DNA of 44,608 nucleotides. Source: a virus. The stretch is from IMG/VR virus record IMGVR_UViG_3300030522_000001, positions 1 through 44,608 of that record; one strand, given 5' to 3'. The number at the start of each line of letters is the position of its first letter. The stretch's first letter is position 1. Of the stretch, positions 38,575 through 44,608 are shown piece after piece. A program made the position numbers and the translations under genes. The notes beneath the pieces are model-generated. The model ran no database searches and was not told the origin of the DNA. It saw only the letters and a list, made by a program, of their open reading frames with translations.

Positions 38575-38697
38575 CAATTCGGCGCCAATCTCGCGCCTCT
38601 CATCGCACCGCACGAGTCCCTTCCCCGTATGGCAGCCTGAACGGCTACTCCCTACAGTCGCCGCGCGGGAGAACTATTACAACCAGGGAGACGTCAC

Positions 38698-38871
38698 ATG
38701 ACGTGGCTGATCTGGGCGACGGGGATTGTGGGAGCGATTGCGATCGGGTGGCTGGTCTATCGCTTTACCGGGTCGACGGAGCAACGATACTGCGTGGCTT
38801 GCAAGGAAACGCGGCCGTGGCATCCGACGAAGGGCTGCTCGGTGTGCCGTACACTTGATTCGGTCTTCTGA
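38698..38871 (+). CDS. Membrane-anchored zinc-ribbon protein A, 57 aa
   Basis: Residues 1-22 (MTWLIWATGIVGAIAIGWLV) form a transmembrane helix. The cytoplasmic part RYCVACKETRPWHPTKGCSV ends with a second Cys (CSVC), giving CxxC...CxxC. AGGGAGACGTCAC precedes the ATG, a good ribosome site. It has a related gene at 39537. The region between attP and this gene, 38575-38697, holds nothing recognised. Confidence 0.68.
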   Translation: MTWLIWATGIVGAIAIGWLVYRFTGSTEQRYCVACKETRPWHPTKGCSVCRTLDSVF

Positions 38872-38884
38872 ACGGAGTTGAGCA

Positions 38885-39109
38885 GTGACTGAATTGAAGC
38901 GCTTCGGCTACGGCATCACTAAGGACGGCTATCCGCACCTTGAGCGCGAGATGTGTCCGTTCACCAAGCTTGAAGAAGCGGAGGAATACGCTATGGCTCT
39001 TAACGATTCCGAGTCGCCATTCTTCGATAGCGAGGTACGCTTCAAGGTGGTCGAGCTCTTGATGAGACCCGTTCCTCAGGAGGGAGCGAATGAGCGCATT
39101 CCGCGATAG
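38885..39109 (+). CDS. Unknown protein, 74 aa, GTG start
   Basis: KRFGYGITKDGYPHLEREMC and FTKLEEAEEYAMALNDSESP form a compact alpha/beta protein. GGAGTTGAGCA precedes the GTG at 38885. It overlaps the following gene by 20 bases. No family is known. Confidence 0.6.
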   Translation: MTELKRFGYGITKDGYPHLEREMCPFTKLEEAEEYAMALNDSESPFFDSEVRFKVVELLMRPVPQEGANERIPR

Positions 39110-39248
39110 GCAGGCTCGCCGGCGCGGCAACTCAACGGCCTACTGGCTGGGGCTGCCGGCGTTCTTTGATCGTCTGTGGGACTGGCGAGCTCGACGCTCA
39201 TCCCACAACACAGGGGCGAAACCAGATGAACGCTTGGCTACCGATTGA
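39090..39248 (+). CDS. Small basic protein, 52 aa
   Basis: SAFRDRQARRRGNSTAYWLG and PAFFDRLWDWRARRSSHNTG: basic, Trp-containing, perhaps membrane-surface binding. GGAGGGAGCGA precedes the ATG, a strong ribosome site. It overlaps both neighbours in different frames. Confidence 0.52.
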   Translation: MSAFRDRQARRRGNSTAYWLGLPAFFDRLWDWRARRSSHNTGAKPDERLATD

Positions 39249-39429
39249 AAAGGTTGCACTAATCAATGGTCGAGACTACTGCGTTGGTCGAGGGCCGAAA
39301 ATCCAATCAGACATCGGCACTTGGTACGAATCGACTGGCTGGGCATGCATGGGTGATGAATGGGGCAAGGAACTTCCTGTTTTGTTTATTTTGAACGGAG
39401 AGCCGCTGCCAAATACATCCCACGACTAG
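39226..39429 (+). CDS. Small beta-rich protein, 67 aa
   Basis: MNAWLPIEKVALINGRDYCV then GTWYESTGWACMGDEWGKEL: it begins like the phage proteins with the MNEWIPIEKxxP opening (DUF551-type), which vary in length and have no known role. It ends with FILNGEPLPNTSHD. It is the last gene before a promoter-like stretch. Confidence 0.6.
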   Translation: MNAWLPIEKVALINGRDYCVGRGPKIQSDIGTWYESTGWACMGDEWGKELPVLFILNGEPLPNTSHD

Positions 39430-39500
39430 CGCCTCCGTAGCCTGTATAGATCCCCGACTACGTGTAAAGGGACGTTGTAACTTTAAAATCGCGTAGTAGA

Positions 39501-39527
39501 TTGACCGCTCTTCTGGGAAGTTACAAT
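39501..39527 (+). promoter_or_regulatory. Possible promoter before zinc-ribbon protein B
   Basis: TTGACC, 15-base spacer, TACAAT, 9 bases before ATG 39537. The spacer is short, so this is tentative, but it would allow the last gene of the cassette to be expressed from the prophage. Confidence 0.4.
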
Positions 39528-39536
39528 AAGAAACAG

Positions 39537-39713
39537 ATGAAATGGCTCGCCTATCTGGCGATTGCGGTGTCAATCAGCGGGCTCTGCGCTGCGATTGTTT
39601 ATGTGCTGTGCAAGGCACCAAATGTTGAGAGATTCTGCGCTATCTGCAAGAAGGCAACGGGGCATTCCGAGCGGGGATGCGAGGCATGTGAGTGGGCAGA
39701 GCGGCAGTGGTGA
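39537..39713 (+). CDS. Membrane-anchored zinc-ribbon protein B, 58 aa
   Basis: A transmembrane helix at residues 3-26 (WLAYLAIAVSISGLCAAIVY) followed by RFCAICKKATGHSERGCEAC. It shares the layout TM - R(Y/F)CxxCK - H - GCxxC and the length with protein A at 38698, so the two are probably paralogues. The stop lies one base from the convergent Rz1 end. No intrinsic terminator is seen between them. Confidence 0.68.
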   Translation: MKWLAYLAIAVSISGLCAAIVYVLCKAPNVERFCAICKKATGHSERGCEACEWAERQW

Positions 39714-39714
39714 T

Positions 39715-39963
39715 CTAAGGCTCTAGGCCAATAGCTGTAAGGCACTTTCGGTATTGAATCCCCTGCTCTGCCACCTTTGAGATGAATTCAGCGAAGGTTT
39801 TGCCCGTCATCGGTACTGGCGGCGGGCAACTCGCCCGGACCAGTGGCGGGATTTCCTGTGATGGCTTCGTTGACGGTGTCGAGCACGCGCTGATCAGCAA
39901 TGCAGTCGCGGTAGACAGGCTTCTCGCGAATCTCGGTCTCAAGTTTCTGGCGGATCGTGACAT
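39715..39963 (-). CDS. Rz1-like outer-membrane spanin lipoprotein, 82 aa
   Basis: The lipobox LLISACSTPS gives cleavage before a Cys at about residue 27 and lipid attachment; the remainder is Pro-rich (STKPSQEIPPLVRASCPPPV) as in Rz1 proteins. It overlaps the Rz-like gene by 176 bases in another frame, the classic Rz/Rz1 nesting. It would fuse inner and outer membranes together with Rz at the end of lysis. Confidence 0.82.
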   Translation of the reverse strand: MSRSARNLRPRFARSLSTATALLISACSTPSTKPSQEIPPLVRASCPPPVPMTGKTFAEFISKVAEQGIQYRKCLTAIGLEP

Positions 39964-40165
39964 TCTTCACCTCGATCTTCGCGATTGCTTCGGCGGCGGC
40001 CTGCTGAGATGCATCCCGAGCCGTCCTCGCCACTTCCTCCAACGTCACGCGCTGCGCGATCTCGACTGCCCGGCCATCGCTCCTGCCCTTCACGTAGGAG
40101 CCCGCGAGACCGCCTGCGATCGCAACTCCAAGGATGGCGTACACCCATAAACTAGGCGCCAGCAT
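39788..40165 (-). CDS. Rz-like inner-membrane spanin, 125 aa
   Basis: An N-terminal transmembrane helix (LAPSLWVYAILGVAIAGGLA) is followed by a periplasmic helical region (VTLEEVARTARDASQQAAAE; IAKIEVKNVTIRQKLETEIR). ATG 40165 is used; a GTG at 40183 is possible. It overlaps the holin by 14 bases and contains most of Rz1 in another frame. Confidence 0.78.
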   Translation of the reverse strand: MLAPSLWVYAILGVAIAGGLAGSYVKGRSDGRAVEIAQRVTLEEVARTARDASQQAAAEAIAKIEVKNVTIRQKLETEIREKPVYRDCIADQRVLDTVNEAITGNPATGPGELPAASTDDGQNLR

Positions 40166-40352
40166 CGGGAGGCTGCTTATCACGGTGAATGTGATTCAGT
40201 GCGACATCGCCCGCTGTGAATGCACCGAGAATCACACCGACCAACGTCACAAATTCCCCGCCAGAGAGCTTCGCGGTGAACGCAAAGACCGCACATCCGG
40301 TGACCGTAAAAACGAACGCCAGGATGAACTTTCGGGATAAATACTTGATCAT
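40152..40352 (-). CDS. Holin-like protein, 66 aa
   Basis: Two transmembrane helices (FILAFVFTVTGCAVFAFTAK; EFVTLVGVILGAFTAGDVAL) with a short turn and a charged C-terminus (NHIHRDKQPPDAGA), the shape of small class II holins. It begins at ATG 40352, overlapping the endolysin stop (TGATG). It would release the endolysin and set the time of lysis. Confidence 0.75.
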   Translation of the reverse strand: MIKYLSRKFILAFVFTVTGCAVFAFTAKLSGGEFVTLVGVILGAFTAGDVALNHIHRDKQPPDAGA

Positions 40353-40726
40353 CAGTAGCTCCAAACGACTGGGCGAGGCTGCCCCGGCGCATTGGGGAGA
40401 TTGTCCAAATGTATGAACCGAGAGCTGCCCTTCTGATTCACGCCGATGCCCGTGAACTTCATCATCAGCGCGGCTTGCAGAACTTCGTAGGCTCGACCAT
40501 GAGAAACGGCAATATCGGCAGCGCGCCCTGTCGTATGCGGTCCAGTTCGACCAGTGCTCGACACCTTGGCGTTGTGCTCGGGGCATCGGTAGCCGGAAGA
40601 GATCGCGAGCGGGAACCCAAGGTGATGACGCAGGTCGTCGAGTTCTTGGACGAATACGTGATCGATGAGATTCTGGCCGCAATGCTTGCAGGCAAACTCA
40701 CTGATTTTGAAGTAGCGTAGCGTCAT
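40352..40726 (-). CDS. Peptidase M15 endolysin, 124 aa
   Basis: Start ATG 40726 overlaps the previous stop (ATGA). Sequence marks: FACKHCGQ near the N-terminus; SSGYRCPEHN; GPHTTGRAADI, the SxHxxGxAxD-type zinc motif; SSRFIHLDNL with the second His-x-Asp. This is the M15A (D-Ala-D-Ala peptidase) fold used by many phage endolysins to cut peptidoglycan peptides. It has no signal peptide, so it needs the holin encoded next. Confidence 0.9.
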   Translation of the reverse strand: MTLRYFKISEFACKHCGQNLIDHVFVQELDDLRHHLGFPLAISSGYRCPEHNAKVSSTGRTGPHTTGRAADIAVSHGRAYEVLQAALMMKFTGIGVNQKGSSRFIHLDNLPNAPGQPRPVVWSY

Positions 40727-41109
40727 CGCTTCGGACACTCGGGCAGCTGGTACTCGCGATCGGTGGCCAGTCGATACTTCGAGAGCTCGCGCTGCAATTG
40801 ATCATTGAGATTCAATTGATCGTCATCCTTGACTGCGTTGCACTTCATCCGATGAAGATCGCGGATTGCGATGCTGTACAACGTTACCTTGACCTCGGCC
40901 ATCTCTGATTTAACCGATGAAACACTGCTTGCGCTCGCGAAGCCCGAAAGGCCAATTGACGTCAGCCACCCGCATGCGATAGCTATGTGCCCGTAGATCA
41001 GCGCGACGGCGACGGAAAGTGCAACAGCGTGACGCCGCATTTCTTTCGGGCTGGCATCCCGAGGCGGCGCGAGCAACGATAACGACAAATCCAATAGGCG
41101 TTGGATCAT
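40723..41109 (-). CDS. One-helix membrane protein of the lysis region, 128 aa
   Basis: The start is uncertain: ATG 41109 gives a 128-aa protein like others found in phage lysis regions (MIQRLLDLSLSLLAPPRDAS, then AVALSVAVALIYGHIAIACG as a membrane helix, GLSGFASASSV, and a C-terminal helix RELSKYRLATDREYQLPECP). An in-frame ATG at 41301 would add 64 Cys/Pro-rich residues. Neither has a clear ribosome site. It may modulate the holin or stay in the virion. Confidence 0.6.
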   Translation of the reverse strand: MIQRLLDLSLSLLAPPRDASPKEMRRHAVALSVAVALIYGHIAIACGWLTSIGLSGFASASSVSSVKSEMAEVKVTLYSIAIRDLHRMKCNAVKDDDQLNLNDQLQRELSKYRLATDREYQLPECPKR

Positions 41110-41118
41110 GGAGGACTC

Positions 41119-41265
41119 GTGGGGCGGATCAGACAGTTCTGGTGCGATGTCGCCGCATGGGCCTTCTGGCCCGCCATCAAGGGCGCAGGCATTGCTACCC
41201 TCATCAGCGCATTCCTTGCCGTTCTTGTTGCATTGTTTCTTGCAGCACGCTGGGCTCTCAGCTGA
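41119..41265 (+). CDS. Possible antisense membrane miniprotein, 48 aa
   Basis: GGAGGA stands 3 bases before GTG 41119, and the frame reads FWCDVAAWAFWPAIKGAGIA, then TLISAFLAVLVALFLAARWA, a good transmembrane helix. It is opposite the doubtful upstream extension of the 128-aa gene; both cannot easily be real. Low certainty. Confidence 0.3.
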   Translation: MGRIRQFWCDVAAWAFWPAIKGAGIATLISAFLAVLVALFLAARWALS

Positions 41266-41304
41266 GTAAGGATCGAAATCGCTTGTAAGCGGCGGGTCCA
41301 TGAC

Positions 41305-43128
41305 CTACGACGCCAAGACCGCCATTGCCTTCCACGTGCCTGGTGTGCCATCGGCAACGCAAACCCAACCAGGCGGATTGCTTGCTGTCGGTGCGACTGA
41401 CATGACGCAATCCCCTTGCGACCATGTTCCATTCGTAGGCGCGGCGTTGCCGTAGCACACACGCCGACTTTTGATGGAGTGCGGCCACGCGATCGCCGAA
41501 TGTGAGTTGAAAAAGTCCTCGATGCTGTCCGTAGCAGTCAGTGCGAGCAGAGCCGTAGCAGTGTTTCGCTTGAGGTTAACCAGCCAGACTGGCAGGTTGG
41601 TTGGATCGTTCAGATCGGTATCGATCGCCGTGGTTCCGCCGATGAATGTTCCGCCCTCGAAGATCGCCGGGGCAGAGGAGTTGTCGCCATTCTGGAAGAC
41701 AAAGTGCCGCGCCGGCCCGCCGGTGCAGTCGGAGTAATTGTCGATGATGTCGATCTGGCCGCCGGCCGGAGTGATGACCACTGCGCCAACGGATGACGTG
41801 CCCGTCGTCGCGTTGATCTTGTTCCCCTGCAACAGCGTCAGCAGCGCTGGCACGGTGATCGCTGCATTCGCCGCCAATCCAGCCGGCATGCCCGATAGGA
41901 TGTTGTTCACGATGCGACAGCCGCGATAGTACTGGCTGACAGAGATCAGGGCAGAAGGCCCGGTCGTGGTATACCCGCCGCCGTCGATGACGTTATTCGC
42001 AATCACACCACCGTTGGCCAAAGTAGTAACGGCAACGTTCAGTGCAGCAATGCCGCCGCCGTTCTTCACGCCGTAGATGTAGTTGTCAGCAAACACCCAA
42101 TCGGCAGCTGCTTCCTCTGCAGCAATGTGCCCGGACACGGTGATGTCTTGAGCGAAGATCTTGCATCCGATGACAGACCCGCCGACGCAGTTGGGGCCGT
42201 TGAGCGCGAATGAAACGTCCTTGGGTGCGGTGACCACGCAATTACTGAAGCGCGCCCGAGCACCCTGCGAGAAGCCTGATCCTGGGCAGTCGTGGAAGCT
42301 ACACGAGTAGATCTCGCCGTCATCCGCGCCGGTCAGGAACAGAACCGCGCAGTTTGCATCGTTGCCGCCGTCACCGAGAGAGATGAACCGGCAGTTGTAG
42401 ACCTTGCCACGAGAGGAGTTGTTGGGGAACTGCACGAAGGCGTTGCGGTTCGATTCACCGGCTTTCGCGGTTCCATCGAAGATCACGTTGCAGATCGTCA
42501 CATCGGCTGCACTGACCGTCAGCATGATCAGATTGTTCGTGCCGGCGTCGTCGTACGAACTGGAGAACTTCAGCACCGATCCGTTGAGGTCGATCGTCGA
42601 CTTGGCGACGCCGAGGGTTAACGTATTCGCGATTAGGATCGTCAGCCCTGCGGGGGCGTTGATGGGACCACCGACCGAAAGTGCGCGCTGAAACGCAGCT
42701 GTATCGTTGGCAATGCCGTTGCCAATGACACCGTACCGTCGCACGTCGCCGGGCGCATACCGAAAGTCCGTGGGCGTAACGGACACCGCTTCTTCTGCCT
42801 CCGTTTGCGGATACAGTGCCGCCAAAATCTCCGTGGGCGTGACGGTGAATTGTTGGATGTCATCTTCTTGATAGAGTTGCACGCCTGATGCAGTGGTCAG
42901 GCTCATGCGATAAGCGAAATCGGCGCTGGAGTCCAAGTAGATCTTCGGGAACTCTCCGGCCGCATCGGCAACAACAGGGTTGCTGTGCTGGATGGCCAGT
43001 GACAGATCCGAGTAAATGGCCTGCGGCGTGGTCGATTCGGTGCGGTAGAAATACAGCAGCGCCCCAGATAACGGGTTGGCGTCGTCATCGAGCGCCAGCT
43101 GCCGCGGCAGGACGAACAGTTGAGGCAT
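41305..43128 (-). CDS. Tailspike with beta-helix, 607 aa
   Basis: Residues 1-110 form a virion-binding domain (PQLFVLPRQLALDDDANPLS; SADFAYRMSLTTASGVQLYQ). Residues about 130-500 are a right-handed beta-helix of the pectate-lyase type, beginning at RYGVIGNGIANDTAAFQRAL, the opening phrase of P22-like tailspikes, with repeating N/G-rich turns (VYNCRFISLGDGGN; IYSCSFHDCPGSG; VIGCKIFAQDITV). The C-terminus is a small beta domain. It binds and probably cuts a host surface polysaccharide. TTTTGGAGCTGAA precedes the start. Confidence 0.85.
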   Translation of the reverse strand: MPQLFVLPRQLALDDDANPLSGALLYFYRTESTTPQAIYSDLSLAIQHSNPVVADAAGEFPKIYLDSSADFAYRMSLTTASGVQLYQEDDIQQFTVTPTEILAALYPQTEAEEAVSVTPTDFRYAPGDVRRYGVIGNGIANDTAAFQRALSVGGPINAPAGLTILIANTLTLGVAKSTIDLNGSVLKFSSSYDDAGTNNLIMLTVSAADVTICNVIFDGTAKAGESNRNAFVQFPNNSSRGKVYNCRFISLGDGGNDANCAVLFLTGADDGEIYSCSFHDCPGSGFSQGARARFSNCVVTAPKDVSFALNGPNCVGGSVIGCKIFAQDITVSGHIAAEEAAADWVFADNYIYGVKNGGGIAALNVAVTTLANGGVIANNVIDGGGYTTTGPSALISVSQYYRGCRIVNNILSGMPAGLAANAAITVPALLTLLQGNKINATTGTSSVGAVVITPAGGQIDIIDNYSDCTGGPARHFVFQNGDNSSAPAIFEGGTFIGGTTAIDTDLNDPTNLPVWLVNLKRNTATALLALTATDSIEDFFNSHSAIAWPHSIKSRRVCYGNAAPTNGTWSQGDCVMSVAPTASNPPGWVCVADGTPGTWKAMAVLAS

Positions 43129-43143
43129 TTCAGCTCCAAAACA

Positions 43144-43168
43144 AAAAGCCCGCTCGAGGCGGGCTTTT
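43144..43168 (-). terminator. Terminator between ejection genes and tailspike
   Basis: AAAAGCCCGC, 5-base loop, GCGGGCTTTT: a perfect stem with T-runs on both strands. It ends late transcription after the 533-aa gene unless antiterminated; no separate tailspike promoter is obvious in the 16 bases left before its ribosome site. Confidence 0.88.
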
Positions 43169-43189
43169 GTGGTCTATGGATAGTTGAGT

Positions 43190-44608
43190 CTAGAAATCAG
43201 CGAGCGCGTTGCGCTTTTTCTCGGTGGCCTTCTTGGCCAGTGCGTTAGCGCCACCGGGCCCGCGTCTCATCAACTCGTCAGCGGTGCGGACATTGCGCAG
43301 AGTCAGGCGGGTTGCAGCGGCCCTACCGCCAATGCCAGCGAGCGGGAGTGCAGCACCGAGCGGACCACCAATCATGGCACCCGCGCCGCCCGTGAGTACG
43401 CCAGAGACGACGCCTGTGGGCGCAAACTTCCCAATGAATCGCGCCGCGTTCTCAACTGGACCGCCGTTGGCAACCTTGCGTATTGCAGCCTGTTCCTCGG
43501 CGGTGAACATGCGCATCTGTTTCTTGTTTTTGGCCAACCCGCGGAACTGCGTTCGAACAGCGTTTTCAAGGCCTGAGCCCGAGAACTGCGAAGCTGAGTC
43601 ATGAGCTCGCTGTAACAAATCTTCGACGACCTCGGATTTCTTGGCACGCGAATAGAGACCGCGCGCTTCCTTGAGCGCCTTCACCTTGGTCGCATCACCC
43701 GCGAGAACGTCTGTCTCAGCAAGATTGTCGATATAGTCGTCGAGTTCTTCGACGATCATGCTGGCGATACGCTTGTCAGCCGGCTTGATTGAGCCCTGCG
43801 CATCCTTGGCGATCTTTCTCAGGGTCTCAAGCTCGGTGAGGGTCAGATCACCCTTCGCCTGGGTCACTCTCTTTAGAACGGCGCTCGAGTCAGGGTGCAG
43901 ATCTTTGTCGAGACCTTCCTTCTTACTCAGCGAGACGATGCGAGTCTTAAGCCCCTTCAGGCTGTTCTCGCTGACTACCACTCCAGCTTCGTCAGCTCGC
44001 TTGTAGGCGTCCTTGGCTGCCTCGGCGAGATCGGCCCGCGTCGGGACAGCATCCGCAGATACACCCGCCAGTCCGGCTTTCCGTGCTTGAGTGGCAGGGG
44101 CAGGAACCGTCTCGCCAGCAGCAGCAGTCCCAGCCAGCGGTGCTGGCTCACCAGGAACAGGATCGTTACCAACACGAGGACGGCGAGCATTGGCCGGGAT
44201 CTTAGCAGGACTCGCCGCAAGAGCCCGAGACTCGCCGGCCAACAAAGGTGCAAGTGCGATATCTGCACCGGATTCCGTCAAGGGGCTCGCGATGGCGCCC
44301 AGCACCCCTAACTGTGCCTTGCCACTCTCGGTGCGGGGTTGGTAAGTGTATCGGGCAAAGGACTTCTCGGGATCCGTGCCAAGAGCGATCGACTCGGCCG
44401 TCCCAAGAATAGGTGCGGCAATGCCACCTGTCGCCATCGTACCCAGCGCTTCAAGCGTGCCCACTCCGCCCGTTCCTTCGGCACGATTGAAGCGTCCAAC
44501 GGCTTCGTCGACACGCGACAAATAGCGTTGCGCGCCACGCAAAGCTGAAGGCTGCGGTGAAGGGGTCACTGTCGTTGTTGCGCCGTCCGCAAGACGGCCC
44601 ATCGCTTC
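43190..44608 (-). CDS. Third ejection/internal virion protein, body and C-terminus (533 aa in all)
   Basis: This continues the gene that starts at 310. The central part is helical (LAEAAKDAYKRADEAGVVVS; TLTELETLRKIAKDAQGSIK; RIASMIVEELDDYIDNLAET). Residues about 445-500 are a Gly/Ala/Val-rich hydrophobic region (FIGKFAPTGVVSGVLTGGAG, then AMIGGPLGAALPLAGIG), suited to membrane insertion. P22-type ejection proteins combine such helical and membrane-active parts to build a channel. The role is inferred. The last 127 bases of the window repeat its N-terminal part. Confidence 0.78.
   Translation of the reverse strand, partial: EAMGRLADGATTTVTPSPQPSALRGAQRYLSRVDEAVGRFNRAEGTGGVGTLEALGTMATGGIAAPILGTAESIALGTDPEKSFARYTYQPRTESGKAQLGVLGAIASPLTESGADIALAPLLAGESRALAASPAKIPANARRPRVGNDPVPGEPAPLAGTAAAGETVPAPATQARKAGLAGVSADAVPTRADLAEAAKDAYKRADEAGVVVSENSLKGLKTRIVSLSKKEGLDKDLHPDSSAVLKRVTQAKGDLTLTELETLRKIAKDAQGSIKPADKRIASMIVEELDDYIDNLAETDVLAGDATKVKALKEARGLYSRAKKSEVVEDLLQRAHDSASQFSGSGLENAVRTQFRGLAKNKKQMRMFTAEEQAAIRKVANGGPVENAARFIGKFAPTGVVSGVLTGGAGAMIGGPLGAALPLAGIGGRAAATRLTLRNVRTADELMRRGPGGANALAKKATEKKRNALADF
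44482..44608. repeat. Terminal overlap, right copy
   Basis: Same bases as 1-127. Removing one copy closes the circle at 44,481 bp. Confidence 0.92.

Noticed and set aside
41305-43128. Diversity-generating retroelement acting on the tailspike, as in BPP-1-like phages with similar head genes
   Set aside because: No reverse transcriptase gene and no template/variable repeat pair were seen anywhere in the window.

Overview
The window is one complete circular genome of a temperate, short-tailed (podovirus-type) phage with a P22-like head. The first 127 bases recur as the last 127 bases (about 44482-44608). Joining the ends at that overlap gives a 44,481-bp circle and restores one open gene of 533 codons across the seam, so this is an assembly overlap and not an end inside a host chromosome. 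The host cannot be named. GC-rich sequence (by eye), lambdoid/P22-type gene families and a bacterial tRNA-Asn attachment site point to a Gram-negative bacterium, probably a proteobacterium; the i-spanin/o-spanin lysis pair requires an outer membrane.

Layout. The immunity region lies at about 24.8-26.0 kb. A short CI-type repressor gene (25544-25900, +) sits between two near-identical early promoters. The left one drives cro and the replication operon on the minus strand. The right one drives a 13-kb recombination and accessory operon on the plus strand. Leftward from cro come a CII-like regulator, a terminator, a winged-helix protein, a replication initiator carrying an iteron array inside its gene, a CHC2 zinc-finger primase-like protein, a DnaB/RecA-fold ATPase, several small proteins, a DUF1643 protein, a RusA resolvase and a Q-like antiterminator. 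A terminator follows Q directly, then the late genes begin, all on the minus strand.

Late region (19504 down through 1 and, across the circle, 44481 to 39715): a secreted TSP1/FN3 protein; a 1033-aa FN3/beta-helix fibre-like protein with a set of beta-rich structural proteins; small and large terminase; P22-type portal, scaffold and coat; a family-2-like glycosyltransferase; gp4- and gp10-type tail plugs; a fibre-like tail protein; a cupin; three ejection-type proteins; a terminator; a beta-helix tailspike; and a lysis cassette (M15 endolysin, holin, Rz/Rz1).

Plus-strand operon (26014 to about 38378): about 35 mostly small, tightly overlapping genes. Recognised ones are ERF annealing protein, YqaJ exonuclease, NinB, a DUF1364 nuclease, a first tyrosine recombinase, a Lar-like protein, a Dam-type adenine methylase, an HNH nuclease on the opposite strand, a DUF4224 protein and the main integrase. 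Next to the integrase is an attP that carries the 3' half of tRNA-Asn(GUU), flanked by four copies of a TCTTAGAG arm site. Between attP and the lysis genes is a cassette of five unknown small genes (38698-39713), two of which are related membrane-anchored zinc-ribbon proteins.

The most informative new points are the leaderless, twin-operator early promoters, the replication origin inside the initiator gene, the fully readable attP, and the unknown cassette at the future prophage end.
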